Assembly (NCBI GenBank): GCA_947424985.1 | Contig: CANDYN010000002.1 | Coordinates: 1-33,836, forward strand | DNA: 33,836 nucleotides | Reading direction: 5' to 3' | Origin: Rickettsiales bacterium | GTDB taxonomy: Bacteria; Pseudomonadota; Alphaproteobacteria; Rickettsiales; Deianiraeaceae | In this document: in pieces, positions 1 through 6,357 of the stretch | How the letters are laid out: the number at the start of each line of letters is the position of its first letter | How positions within the stretch are numbered: the stretch's first letter is position 1 | Made by a program: the position numbers and the translations under genes | Notes under the pieces: generated by a model | Databases searched by the model: none | Told to the model about the DNA's origin: nothing | What the model saw: the letters and a program-made list of their open reading frames with translations, nothing else

Positions 1-1083
1 ATTTATATTAAGCCACCCCTCCAACTCTTCAAGCCATTTCTTATTTTCTGCCTCTTGCATCCACTGACTTGCTCTGTCTTTAGACATCCCCTTTATATTG
101 TTCATGACTTGCTGAATCTTTGTTTTCATTGCCTGATTCTTGTTGCTTACCACTTGCTTGCCTCCTTCTACATTGGACTTTTCCTCCTCCTTTTCCATTG
201 CCTTTGTTATTTTATCCATTTGCGCGACGTACGTCTTTAATGCATCAGGCAAATCTTCCACATTTAGACCGTAACGCTGATCATAATCATTTTTAACCTC
301 TTGTTTAATTTTCTGTCTTTGTTTGTTGATGTTTTGATCCAATTCTTCTTTGTCAACACTATTATCAAATTTTCTTTCATCAATTATTTCATCAAAGTTA
401 TCATTTTGCTTCTTTTTGTTTCCTCTCTCCCGTCTTTGATTTCCCTTATTTTGATTGTTTGCAATATTTTCTGGCTCATGATAAACTTGATTATTATTTC
501 GTAGCATATCGTTCACAAGGTCAACGGCATTTGCATTAGAATTTTTATGTTGTTGGATCACATTGTCCGTCTTCTTTACTCTATTTTGCAATCCATTAAT
601 TTCTTCTTGGAGAATGTTTATTTTTATTTGCTTTTGATTTGCACTATATTCATTATTATTTCCTATATCAAGCTTTTTAGCATTCTGTAATTCCGTTAAT
701 TCTTTTTGTTTTGTAACAATTTGTTGCAACAATTTTTCGTGAGCCATTTCATCTTCACGTTGACGGTATTGCGCGTTTTCTTGTGTCATTTGCCATTCGT
801 TAAGTCCAAGTAAATCAGCAAGATCATCACCTATATTATGATCACTTTTTTCACTGGATAAAGCATCATTAGGATTGAAATCAGGATCAAATACCATTTT
901 TTGCTGTTGAATTTTTTGCAATTCATTGGCTACGTTTTTATTCATATGTACCTCTCTTTTAATACCCATCAATGAGTGATTGATATTATTTTCTTCTTTC
1001 TGCTGAAATTGCTGTGCGTTACTTTCCCCGAGCAAAACACTATCATTTTTTTGTTGCTCGTTAAGAAAATTATTCCTCTTCAC
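1..1083 (-). CDS. Q/N-rich coiled-coil-like protein, 3' end beyond window
   Basis: This reading frame runs off the left edge. It is open from a GTG at 1083 (start VKRNNFLNEQQ) for 361 codons. An ATG at 945 (MNKNVANELQ) has a good Shine-Dalgarno-like GAGAGG in front and is the alternative start. I prefer the GTG because a clear promoter lies just upstream (1108-1135) and the extra 46 codons have the same Q/N/E-rich composition. The protein is rich in Gln, Asn, Lys and Glu with heptad-like stretches (for example LLQQIVTKQKELTELQNAKK), so coiled coil is likely. No signal peptide or membrane segment is visible. The N-terminus loosely resembles that of the Lys-rich protein at 3374-4240. I do not recognise a family; a secreted effector or surface-associated structural protein is possible but is only inference. 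Confidence 0.7.
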   Translation of the reverse strand, partial: MKRNNFLNEQQKNDSVLLGESNAQQFQQKEENNINHSLMGIKREVHMNKNVANELQKIQQQKMVFDPDFNPNDALSSEKSDHNIGDDLADLLGLNEWQMTQENAQYRQREDEMAHEKLLQQIVTKQKELTELQNAKKLDIGNNNEYSANQKQIKINILQEEINGLQNRVKKTDNVIQQHKNSNANAVDLVNDMLRNNNQVYHEPENIANNQNKGNQRRERGNKKKQNDNFDEIIDERKFDNSVDKEELDQNINKQRQKIKQEVKNDYDQRYGLNVEDLPDALKTYVAQMDKITKAMEKEEEKSNVEGGKQVVSNKNQAMKTKIQQVMNNIKGMSKDRASQWMQEAENKKWLEELEGWLNIN

Positions 1084-1107
1084 TCTCCAATCATATAAAT
1101 ACAAACA

Positions 1108-1135
1108 ATCATACCAATATCAAAATAATAGTCAA
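1108..1135 (-). promoter_or_regulatory. sigma70-like promoter of the Q/N-rich gene
   Basis: On the minus strand TTGACT (1130-1135) and TATGAT (1108-1113) are separated by 16 bases. Predicted transcription start is near 1101, about 18 bases before the GTG start of the Q/N-rich gene. Confidence 0.6.
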
Positions 1136-1167
1136 GAGGATTCTTTGATATCGCACAAAAGACCTTA

Positions 1168-1197
1168 TTCCTCTCCAAAGGGCAGGGATGAGAGGAA
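1168..1197. repeat. short GC-rich inverted repeat
   Basis: TTCCTCTC and GAGAGGAA form 8-bp arms around a purine-rich loop. It resembles degenerate copies of the CCCTCTCC-type palindrome at 6264-6357 and 3314-3340. The rest of the 1084-1282 gap holds the minus-strand promoter and AT-rich sequence before tatA. Confidence 0.4.
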
Positions 1198-1282
1198 AAT
1201 ATCCCGAAAAAAATGATAAATTCAACAACAAAAACTTGCAAATTAAAATAAATAAATTAATGTATCGAAAAGTTTTAAAAAT

Positions 1283-1447
1283 ATGTCCGTTGGAATTTGG
1301 CAATTAATCCTAATCTTGGCTCTGGTGTTGATTTTATTCGGTGCCGGGAAACTTCCGACTGTTATGGGAGAAATTGGTAAAGGTATCAAAAATTTTAAAA
1401 AAGGACTGTCAAATATCGATGAAAAGGGGAATGAAAATAAAAAATAA
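1283..1447 (+). CDS. tatA: Sec-independent translocase subunit TatA/TatE
   Basis: A 54-residue protein starting MSVGIWQLILIL. TatA forms the membrane pore of the twin-arginine pathway, which exports folded proteins. The sequence has the family layout: a short N-terminus, one hydrophobic helix (residues 5-19), the hinge motif FGAGKLP (19-25), and an amphipathic helix (GEIGKGIKNFKKGL, 29-42) followed by a polar tail. It is shorter than typical TatA (80-90 aa) because the acidic/basic tail is nearly absent, as in small alphaproteobacterial versions. The GKLP hinge and FKKG are diagnostic. No tatB or tatC is adjacent. The ATG at 1283 has no clear ribosome binding site, which is usual for this window. 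Confidence 0.9.
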   Translation: MSVGIWQLILILALVLILFGAGKLPTVMGEIGKGIKNFKKGLSNIDEKGNENKK

Positions 1448-1480
1448 AAATAATTCTCTTGCATAATATATTTTAGGCTT

Positions 1481-1494
1481 TAATAGTACTATTA
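1481..1494. promoter_or_regulatory. perfect 14-bp palindrome before the cold-shock gene
   Basis: TAATAGTACTATTA is a perfect palindrome followed by a T-run, 13 bases before the cold-shock ATG. It could be an operator or a weak terminator for tatA; the sequence alone does not decide. A possible -35 (TTGCAT near 1460) lies upstream. Confidence 0.35.
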
Positions 1495-1507
1495 TTTTTT
1501 ACAACAT

Positions 1508-1723
1508 ATGAAACAAGGTAAAGTTAAATGGTTTGACGCTACAAAAGGCTATGGCTTTGTGCAACCGGATGATGGCTCAGCAGATTGTTTTGTGCATATA
1601 TCAGCAGTTGAGGCTTCAGGTATTGGTTCACTTGTGGAAAATGAAATGATTTCATTTGAATTAGAAACGAAAAATGGTAAAACATCAGTTTGTAATATCA
1701 CAAAAATAAAATCTGCGTCGTAA
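1508..1723 (+). CDS. cold-shock domain protein
   Basis: A 71-residue single cold-shock (CSD) protein, the usual length. These proteins bind single-stranded RNA and DNA and melt RNA secondary structure at low temperature. RNP1 is visible as KGYGFVQP (residues 13-20) and RNP2 as CFVHISAV (27-34); the start KQGKVKWFDATKGYGF is classic. The DEAD-box helicase gene follows after 14 bases on the same strand, so the two RNA-remodelling genes are probably cotranscribed. There is no clear Shine-Dalgarno before ATG 1508. The assignment is secure; which csp paralogue it is cannot be told. Confidence 0.95.
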   Translation: MKQGKVKWFDATKGYGFVQPDDGSADCFVHISAVEASGIGSLVENEMISFELETKNGKTSVCNITKIKSAS

Positions 1724-1737
1724 TTTATAATCATATT

Positions 1738-3216
1738 ATGACAGAAAAACAAAAGGGGAAGCAAGATTTTGCTTCGTTTGACCTTCACCAAGATTTAGTA
1801 ATTTCACTTAAAAATTGTAAGTTTTCAAATCCAACAGATATCCAGCAAATGGTAATTCCGACTGCATTGTCGCAAAAAGACATCTTAGCTTCCTCGAAAA
1901 CAGGAAGTGGAAAAACTCTTGCGTTTTGTATTCCGATTATCCAAAAAGCAATATCAAATAGAGCAGAAGGATCGCTAGTTTTAGTTCCAACGCGAGAAAT
2001 TGCGATACAAGTTGCAGAAATTGTAAAAGACTTGCTGAAGGGAAGTAGTATCAAGTTTGCCCTTTTGATTGGAGGAGAGATAATGTCCAAACAAAAAAAT
2101 CAGCTTAGAGGAAATCCACAAATATTAGTCGGAACACCGGGACGTATGAACGATTACCTAATGCGTAAGATGTTAAATCTTCAAAACATTAAAACAATCG
2201 TTTTAGACGAAGCGGATAGAATGCTTGATATGGGCTTTGACGTTCAGATCAGGGAAATTTTTAAACATGTCCATAAGGATTGTCAAAAATTGATGTTCTC
2301 GGCAACAATTCCAAGGAAAATTGAAAAACTTGCAAATGAATATCTAAATGATCCAGAAATTATCACAAATGTTGTACATGGCGATATCTCCGAAGAAGTG
2401 AAAGATATTATTCAAATTTGCAAAAAAGCAACAAACTTTGATGAAAAAATTAAGATTCTACTTGATGCATTAAACGGTAAAAATGGAACAGTGATAATTT
2501 TCGCCAATACAAAATCAATTGTTGAAAAAATTTGTGATATATTGCAAGATGAAAATTTCTCCTGTGAATTTATACATGGAGAATTAAAACAAACTGCGCG
2601 TGCAAAGATAATTGAAAAATATCGCGCTAGTAAATATCAAATCTTAGTTGCAACAGATGTTTTGGCAAGAGGTCTTGACGTTGATCATATTGAACACGTT
2701 ATAAATTTCGATATGCCGGCAAATTTCGATGAATATACACATAGAATCGGTCGAACGAATAGACACCAAGGAGCAAAAGGTGAAATTTTGAATTTAATCT
2801 CTCAAAAAGATTTCCAAGTTTTTACGGAAATTTGCGAAAAATTGAAGAATATTAACTCAGAAGGAATCGACTTTCCAAGGTCAAGTATGCAAAACAGAAG
2901 ACCACAAAGATCCGGCTTTAGAAATAAAGATAGTGGATTTGGTGGACCAAGACGTGAACATAGAGACGGCGGAGGATACGGAGGTGAAAGAAAAAGCTTC
3001 GGAGCCGGTGCTTTTGGCGGGGAAAGACGCGAAAGAGACGGAGACGAAAGAAGAAACTATAATCCAAACCGCGAAGATAGAGATGACAGACGTCCAAGAC
3101 GCGAAGAGGGCGGTGCCTTCGGTGGCGGAAGTGGCGAAAGAAGAAGCTATCCCGGTGGCGCTAACAGCGGAGGATTCGGACATAAAAAAAGACCTGAGAA
3201 AAAGTGGGATAATTAG
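1738..3216 (+). CDS. DEAD-box ATP-dependent RNA helicase (RhlE-like)
   Basis: A 492-residue RNA helicase, probably for ribosome assembly or mRNA remodelling. Motifs run in the normal order: Q-motif region (NPTDIQQMVIP), Walker A as SSKTGSGKT, PTREIA, GTPGR, VLDEADRMLDMGF (motif II), SATIP (motif III), then in domain 2 ATDVLARGLDVDHIEHVINFDMP-type motif V. Motif VI reads HRIGRTNR where the family nearly always has HRIGRTGR, a Gly-to-Asn change next to the arginine finger. The last 110 residues are an Arg/Gly/Asp-rich low-complexity tail (GGGYGGERKSFGAGAFGG and similar), typical of RNA-binding tails in RhlE-like helicases. The gene follows the cold-shock gene. A palindromic repeat begins 15 bases after the stop. 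Confidence 0.95.
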   Translation: MTEKQKGKQDFASFDLHQDLVISLKNCKFSNPTDIQQMVIPTALSQKDILASSKTGSGKTLAFCIPIIQKAISNRAEGSLVLVPTREIAIQVAEIVKDLLKGSSIKFALLIGGEIMSKQKNQLRGNPQILVGTPGRMNDYLMRKMLNLQNIKTIVLDEADRMLDMGFDVQIREIFKHVHKDCQKLMFSATIPRKIEKLANEYLNDPEIITNVVHGDISEEVKDIIQICKKATNFDEKIKILLDALNGKNGTVIIFANTKSIVEKICDILQDENFSCEFIHGELKQTARAKIIEKYRASKYQILVATDVLARGLDVDHIEHVINFDMPANFDEYTHRIGRTNRHQGAKGEILNLISQKDFQVFTEICEKLKNINSEGIDFPRSSMQNRRPQRSGFRNKDSGFGGPRREHRDGGGYGGERKSFGAGAFGGERRERDGDERRNYNPNREDRDDRRPRREEGGAFGGGSGERRSYPGGANSGGFGHKKRPEKKWDN

Positions 3217-3230
3217 AGCTATCTATATTC

Positions 3231-3306
3231 GTCATCCCGGACTTGATCCGGGATCCAGTAAAATATTTAAATTATTTAAATGGATCCCCGCATGCGTGAG
3301 GATGAA
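3231..3306. repeat. palindromic repeat, GTCATCCC family
   Basis: The left arm GTCATCCCGGACTTGATCC and the right arm GGATCCCCGCATGCGTGAGG plus ATGA form an imperfect long inverted repeat with an AT-rich centre. The left arm also has its own hairpin (CCCGGA...TCCGGG). Related elements are at 13424-13488, 30504-30571 and 33360-33425. This is the intergenic palindrome type common in alphaproteobacteria. Confidence 0.8.
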
Positions 3307-3313
3307 GTAACAA

Positions 3314-3340
3314 TCCCCCTCCAAAGGGAGAGAGTGGGGG
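3314..3340. repeat. partial CCCTCTCC-type palindrome
   Basis: TCCCCCTCCAAAGGGAGAG followed by GTGGGGG pairs CCCCCTCC-like and GGGGG-like arms. It appears to be a half or degenerate copy of the family at 6264-6357. It directly follows the GTCATCCC element. Confidence 0.45.
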
Positions 3341-3373
3341 TGAGAAAGATTTTTACAACAAAAATCGCAGCTA

Positions 3374-4240
3374 TTATATGCTACGATCACTGCGTTGCTT
3401 AATTGCCGACCTGTCTCGACGACTTTGTGCTTTTAATGGAGCTTCATATACGTTTTGTTTATAAACCATCTGCTCATTTACTTGTTGAGCCTTGGATTTA
3501 GGTCTTGGTATCTTAAATTGCTGTTCTATATTTTGTGAGGTATTATTTATTGGTATTTGAGTAATATTTTGATTTTGTAATACATCTACTAATATTTGAT
3601 TATTAAGTGTTTGCTTTTTTGCCTTCTGCTTATCATTCTTCTTCTTAATGTATTTTGTCTTCTCAGCCTTAGTCATGCTTTCAAATATTGACACTTTAGG
3701 CGTCTTCCTATACCCCTCCTGCCTCTTGCAATACTTCATCTTTTCATCTTTAGTCATCTTGCTAAGCCGTATCCTCCTATACTCCGCCTGTCCCTGATAA
3801 TACTCCTTCTTTTCATCTGCAGTCATCTTGTCAATCTTATCTTTCTTACGTTCCGCCCGCTTCTTTTTTTTATCCTCCTCCTTTTGAGTGTCAGTCATAT
3901 CTCCATACGCTTTCTTCTGTGGTTTGTTTATGAACGGACCTTGAAATGTTATATTTTGTATAGATGTTGGTGTATTATTATGTATGCTGTAATCATTATT
4001 ACGATGTGAGTTTAGGGTAAAATGTGGCAGCATACCTTGACTTTGAAATGTATTTATTCGATGATCATTGTTATAATACAACGATTGATTGCTTTGCTTT
4101 TCCTGATTGCATTGAGATAATTGATCAAAATTTTGACCATCATTACTAGACATTTCTTTTTCATTGCTATTATAATATATTTCATTCTCAATATCCTCCT
4201 GTTCCTGTATTTGTGGTAGAAACAATCCTTTTTTATTCAT
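3374..4240 (-). CDS. Lys-rich repeat protein with Q/N-rich N-terminus
   Basis: A 288-residue hydrophilic protein from ATG 4240 (MNKKGLFLPQIQEQ); an upstream in-frame TTG at 4249 is less likely. The first ~100 residues are rich in Asn, Gln and Ser. The middle has a repeated unit of about 22 residues built on MT-x-x-EK-x-x-Y: MTADEKKEYYQGQAEYRR, MTKDEKMKYCKRQEGYRK and MTKAEKTKYIKKKNDKQK, preceded by a related MTDTQKEEDKKKKRAERK. No signal peptide or membrane segment is seen. The repeats predict basic amphipathic helices, which would suit nucleic-acid or membrane contact. I do not recognise a named family. A host-directed effector is conceivable from the composition alone, but nothing shows it. 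Its N-terminus loosely resembles that of the protein at 1-1083. Confidence 0.7.
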   Translation of the reverse strand: MNKKGLFLPQIQEQEDIENEIYYNSNEKEMSSNDGQNFDQLSQCNQEKQSNQSLYYNNDHRINTFQSQGMLPHFTLNSHRNNDYSIHNNTPTSIQNITFQGPFINKPQKKAYGDMTDTQKEEDKKKKRAERKKDKIDKMTADEKKEYYQGQAEYRRIRLSKMTKDEKMKYCKRQEGYRKTPKVSIFESMTKAEKTKYIKKKNDKQKAKKQTLNNQILVDVLQNQNITQIPINNTSQNIEQQFKIPRPKSKAQQVNEQMVYKQNVYEAPLKAQSRRDRSAIKQRSDRSI

Positions 4241-4448
4241 AAAAATCAACTAAAGGTTGAGTTTGGCAAATTCAGAAATAATTGTCAAGATGTAATTATT
4301 GTAAACACATCAACCCCCAATTGAACCTATAAAGCTCCAAACATCAAGCAATAACAACGAAAAAACCATACTTGATACTAAATTCACATAAAAACTTGCA
4401 TATTAAAAGATATTTGCCATTATTAAAAATGTATTTTTTACTTAATTT
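4241..4448. other. AT-rich divergent intergenic region
   Basis: This region lies between two divergent genes. It holds a short inverted repeat TCAAC-CTTTA-GTTGA just upstream of the Lys-rich gene and the forward promoter described separately. Nothing else was recognised. Confidence 0.5.
4397..4425 (+). promoter_or_regulatory. promoter of the secreted Cys-rich gene
   Basis: TTGCAT (4397-4402) and ATTATT (4420-4425) have a 17-base spacer. The predicted start is about 17 bases before the ATG at 4449. The match to consensus is moderate. Confidence 0.4.
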
Positions 4449-4961
4449 ATGAAAAAATTTGTTCCCTTGGCAGCCCTATTGCTGTTATTTTCGTCCTCCA
4501 AATCTTTTGCTATGATGGTAAGTGAAGAATGTAGAAGTGAAATTAATAAACTCTGTCCCATGAAAACCAAAAAAGATCATGAGAAAATGAAAGTTTGTAT
4601 AGATAACAATTCTTCAAAGTTTTCAAAAAAGTGCTATCAGGAAATGAATGATATGCGCGTTTGTAAAGATGAAGTTAGCAAATTTTGCCCAATGTCAAAG
4701 AAAGACAGAAGTAAAGATGAAATGATGAAAATGAAAGACTGTGTTGATAAAAACTTGTCAAAACTATCGCAAAATTGTCAAGTCGTGATTCAAAAATCCA
4801 GAGAAGAAATGAAAGCTAAAATGGCTGCGTGTGAACCTGATGTAAAAAAGTTCTGCTCAAATGTTAAACAAGACGATCATATGGGAGTTAAAAAATGCCT
4901 AAAAAAGCATAAAGATGAACTCTCTAGTGAATGTAAAGCTGTAAGTAAACATAGAATGTAG
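4449..4961 (+). CDS. secreted cysteine-rich repeat protein (Cys_rich_FGFR/GLG1-like)
   Basis: A 170-residue protein with a clear signal peptide (MKKFVPLAALLLLFSSSKSFA, cleavage near residue 21), so it acts in the periplasm or outside. The mature part has three repeats, each with four cysteines: CRSEINKLC...C...KKC, CKDEVSKFC...CVDKNLSKLSQNC, and CEPDVKKFC...CLKKHKDELSSEC. That matches the cysteine-rich repeat known from Golgi glycoprotein 1 (Pfam Cys_rich_FGFR), which also occurs in many proteobacterial periplasmic proteins of unknown role. The pattern predicts disulfide-stabilised helical hairpins. It is very rich in Lys and Met. The MEMO-like gene starts 11 bases downstream and may be cotranscribed, although no functional link is evident. 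Confidence 0.85.
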   Translation: MKKFVPLAALLLLFSSSKSFAMMVSEECRSEINKLCPMKTKKDHEKMKVCIDNNSSKFSKKCYQEMNDMRVCKDEVSKFCPMSKKDRSKDEMMKMKDCVDKNLSKLSQNCQVVIQKSREEMKAKMAACEPDVKKFCSNVKQDDHMGVKKCLKKHKDELSSECKAVSKHRM

Positions 4962-4972
4962 CTGTTACATAC

Positions 4973-5755
4973 ATGCAAGTTGTTTTGTGCCCACATCCGC
5001 CTATTATAGTTCCGGATGTGGGCAAAAGTGAACTCTCCAAAACAAAAAAAACAGTCCATGCAATGAAAACTCTTTCCTCGGAAATAGTGCAATCAAAACC
5101 CGATACAATTATTCTCGTAACACCCCATTCCGTACTTAACAAAACCCATTTCAGTTTCTATCTGGATCCAAACATAAGCGGTAATCTAGCAAAGTTCAAT
5201 GCCCCAAATGCTAAGTTAAATTTCAACCTTGATGCCGAATTTATATCAAATCTTGTAGAAATCGTACATAAAACAAAAATTAAAATTACGGCAATTGAAA
5301 AAAATACAACACTTGATCATGGAAGCTTTGTTCCTCTGTATTATCTACAGAAAGCTGGATATAAGGGTGATGTTGTTGTTTTTAATTACTCCGGACTTGG
5401 TCGCGATGAACATATTAGATTTGGTGAATTAATAAAACAAGCAATGCTTGAACAACCAGAAAAAAATTTCGTTTTTGTTGCAAGCGGAGATCTAAGTCAT
5501 AAACTAAAACCCGAAGCCCCCGCAGGATATAATGAACATGCCCAAGAATTTGATAATATTATCATAGATAGCATTAAAAGTGGAAATTACAATAAAATTA
5601 TTGAAATATCAGATGGTATGCGTGAAACAGCAGGGGAGTGCGGTTATAATTCATTAATGGTTGCCCTTGGTGTCCTTGATTGTAAGCCAATTAACCCCAA
5701 AGTAATTTCCTATGAAGCCCCCTATGGAGTTGGTTATTTGGTCGCAAGCCTATGA
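4973..5755 (+). CDS. MEMO family protein (AmmeMemoRadiSam protein B)
   Basis: A 260-residue member of the MEMO family, related in fold to class III extradiol dioxygenases. Visible signatures are the N-terminal CPHPPIIVPDVG, the His-bearing TPHSVL, LDHGSFVPLYYL, FVFVASGDLSHKL and a C-terminal EAPYGVGYLV. The metal-site-like histidines (PHPP, TPHS, DHGS, LSHK) are retained. In many bacteria and archaea MEMO and AMMECR1 genes sit beside a radical SAM gene; the substrate of that set is not firmly established. Here the AMMECR1-like gene overlaps the stop by four bases (ATGA), so the two are translationally coupled. No radical SAM gene lies in this window. Confidence 0.88.
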   Translation: MQVVLCPHPPIIVPDVGKSELSKTKKTVHAMKTLSSEIVQSKPDTIILVTPHSVLNKTHFSFYLDPNISGNLAKFNAPNAKLNFNLDAEFISNLVEIVHKTKIKITAIEKNTTLDHGSFVPLYYLQKAGYKGDVVVFNYSGLGRDEHIRFGELIKQAMLEQPEKNFVFVASGDLSHKLKPEAPAGYNEHAQEFDNIIIDSIKSGNYNKIIEISDGMRETAGECGYNSLMVALGVLDCKPINPKVISYEAPYGVGYLVASL

Positions 5756-6261
5756 AGCCAAATGAATTTGCTCGTTTTGTTGTAGAAGAATATATCATGT
5801 CTGGGAAAGTTCCAAAGTCACAAAAATTAAGCGATATAAATAATTCCGCAAAAGCAGGAGCCTTCGTTTCAATTCATACAAAATTCAATGAGTTACGTGG
5901 TTGTATCGGAACAATTATACCGGTTCGTGATAATGTGGTAGATGAAATAATCCATAACGCAATCGCCGCCGCAACAAAAGATCCAAGGTTTCAACCCGTG
6001 ACAAAAAAAGAATTGTCCGAGTTAAATTATTCCGTTGATGTTTTATCCCCACTTGAGCAAGTTAAATTGTATGATTCGTTAAATTCCAAAATATATGGCA
6101 TTGTTATAAAAACTAAATCCAATAAAAGCGCAGTTTTACTGCCAAATCTCGATGGCATTAATACCGCAGAAGAGCAAATTGCTATCTGTAAAAGCAAAGG
6201 AAATATTGATGAAAATGAAGAAATTGATTTATATAGGTTTACAGTTAAGAGATTTGGATAA
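5752..6261 (+). CDS. AMMECR1 family protein (AmmeMemoRadiSam protein A)
   Basis: A 169-residue AMMECR1-domain protein. The hallmark segment is LRGCIGTI (residues 44-51 approximately), with the following HNAIAAATKDPRFQPVTKKEL matching the conserved AAxxDPRFxPxxxxEL. The later SVDVLSPLE also fits. The molecular function of the family is unknown. It is coupled to the MEMO-like gene by an ATGA overlap, the pairing that defines the AmmeMemoRadiSam set. The gene ends just before the 34-bp inverted repeat at 6264-6357 and converges on the PhzE-like gene. Confidence 0.9.
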   Translation: MKPNEFARFVVEEYIMSGKVPKSQKLSDINNSAKAGAFVSIHTKFNELRGCIGTIIPVRDNVVDEIIHNAIAAATKDPRFQPVTKKELSELNYSVDVLSPLEQVKLYDSLNSKIYGIVIKTKSNKSAVLLPNLDGINTAEEQIAICKSKGNIDENEEIDLYRFTVKRFG

Positions 6262-6263
6262 GA

Positions 6264-6357
6264 TCCCCTCACCCCTACCCTCTCCCTCAGGAGAGGGGGC
6301 TTGCTCACATCTTATTTCTTACTCCCTCTCCTGAGGGAGAGGGTAGGGGTGAGGGGA
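6264..6357. repeat. perfect 34-bp inverted repeat between convergent genes
   Basis: Arms at 6264-6297 and 6324-6357 are perfect reverse complements over 34 bases, separated by 26 bases. Each arm is itself near-palindromic (CCCTCTCC and GGAGAGGG). The element lies between the convergent AMMECR1 and PhzE-like genes and could terminate both transcripts as a strong hairpin. The right arm is also translated as the C-terminal residues of the PhzE-like protein. Degenerate relatives occur at 1168-1197, 3314-3340 and 9205-9233. Confidence 0.9.

Noticed and set aside
3231..3306. Rho-independent terminator after the helicase gene
   Set aside because: It forms hairpins but is not followed by a T-run and clearly belongs to a dispersed repeat family; termination remains possible but unproved.
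2933..3310. A 125-codon frame overlapping the helicase tail and the repeat
   Set aside because: It is a shadow of the RGG-rich tail in another frame, with no own start signal or family similarity.
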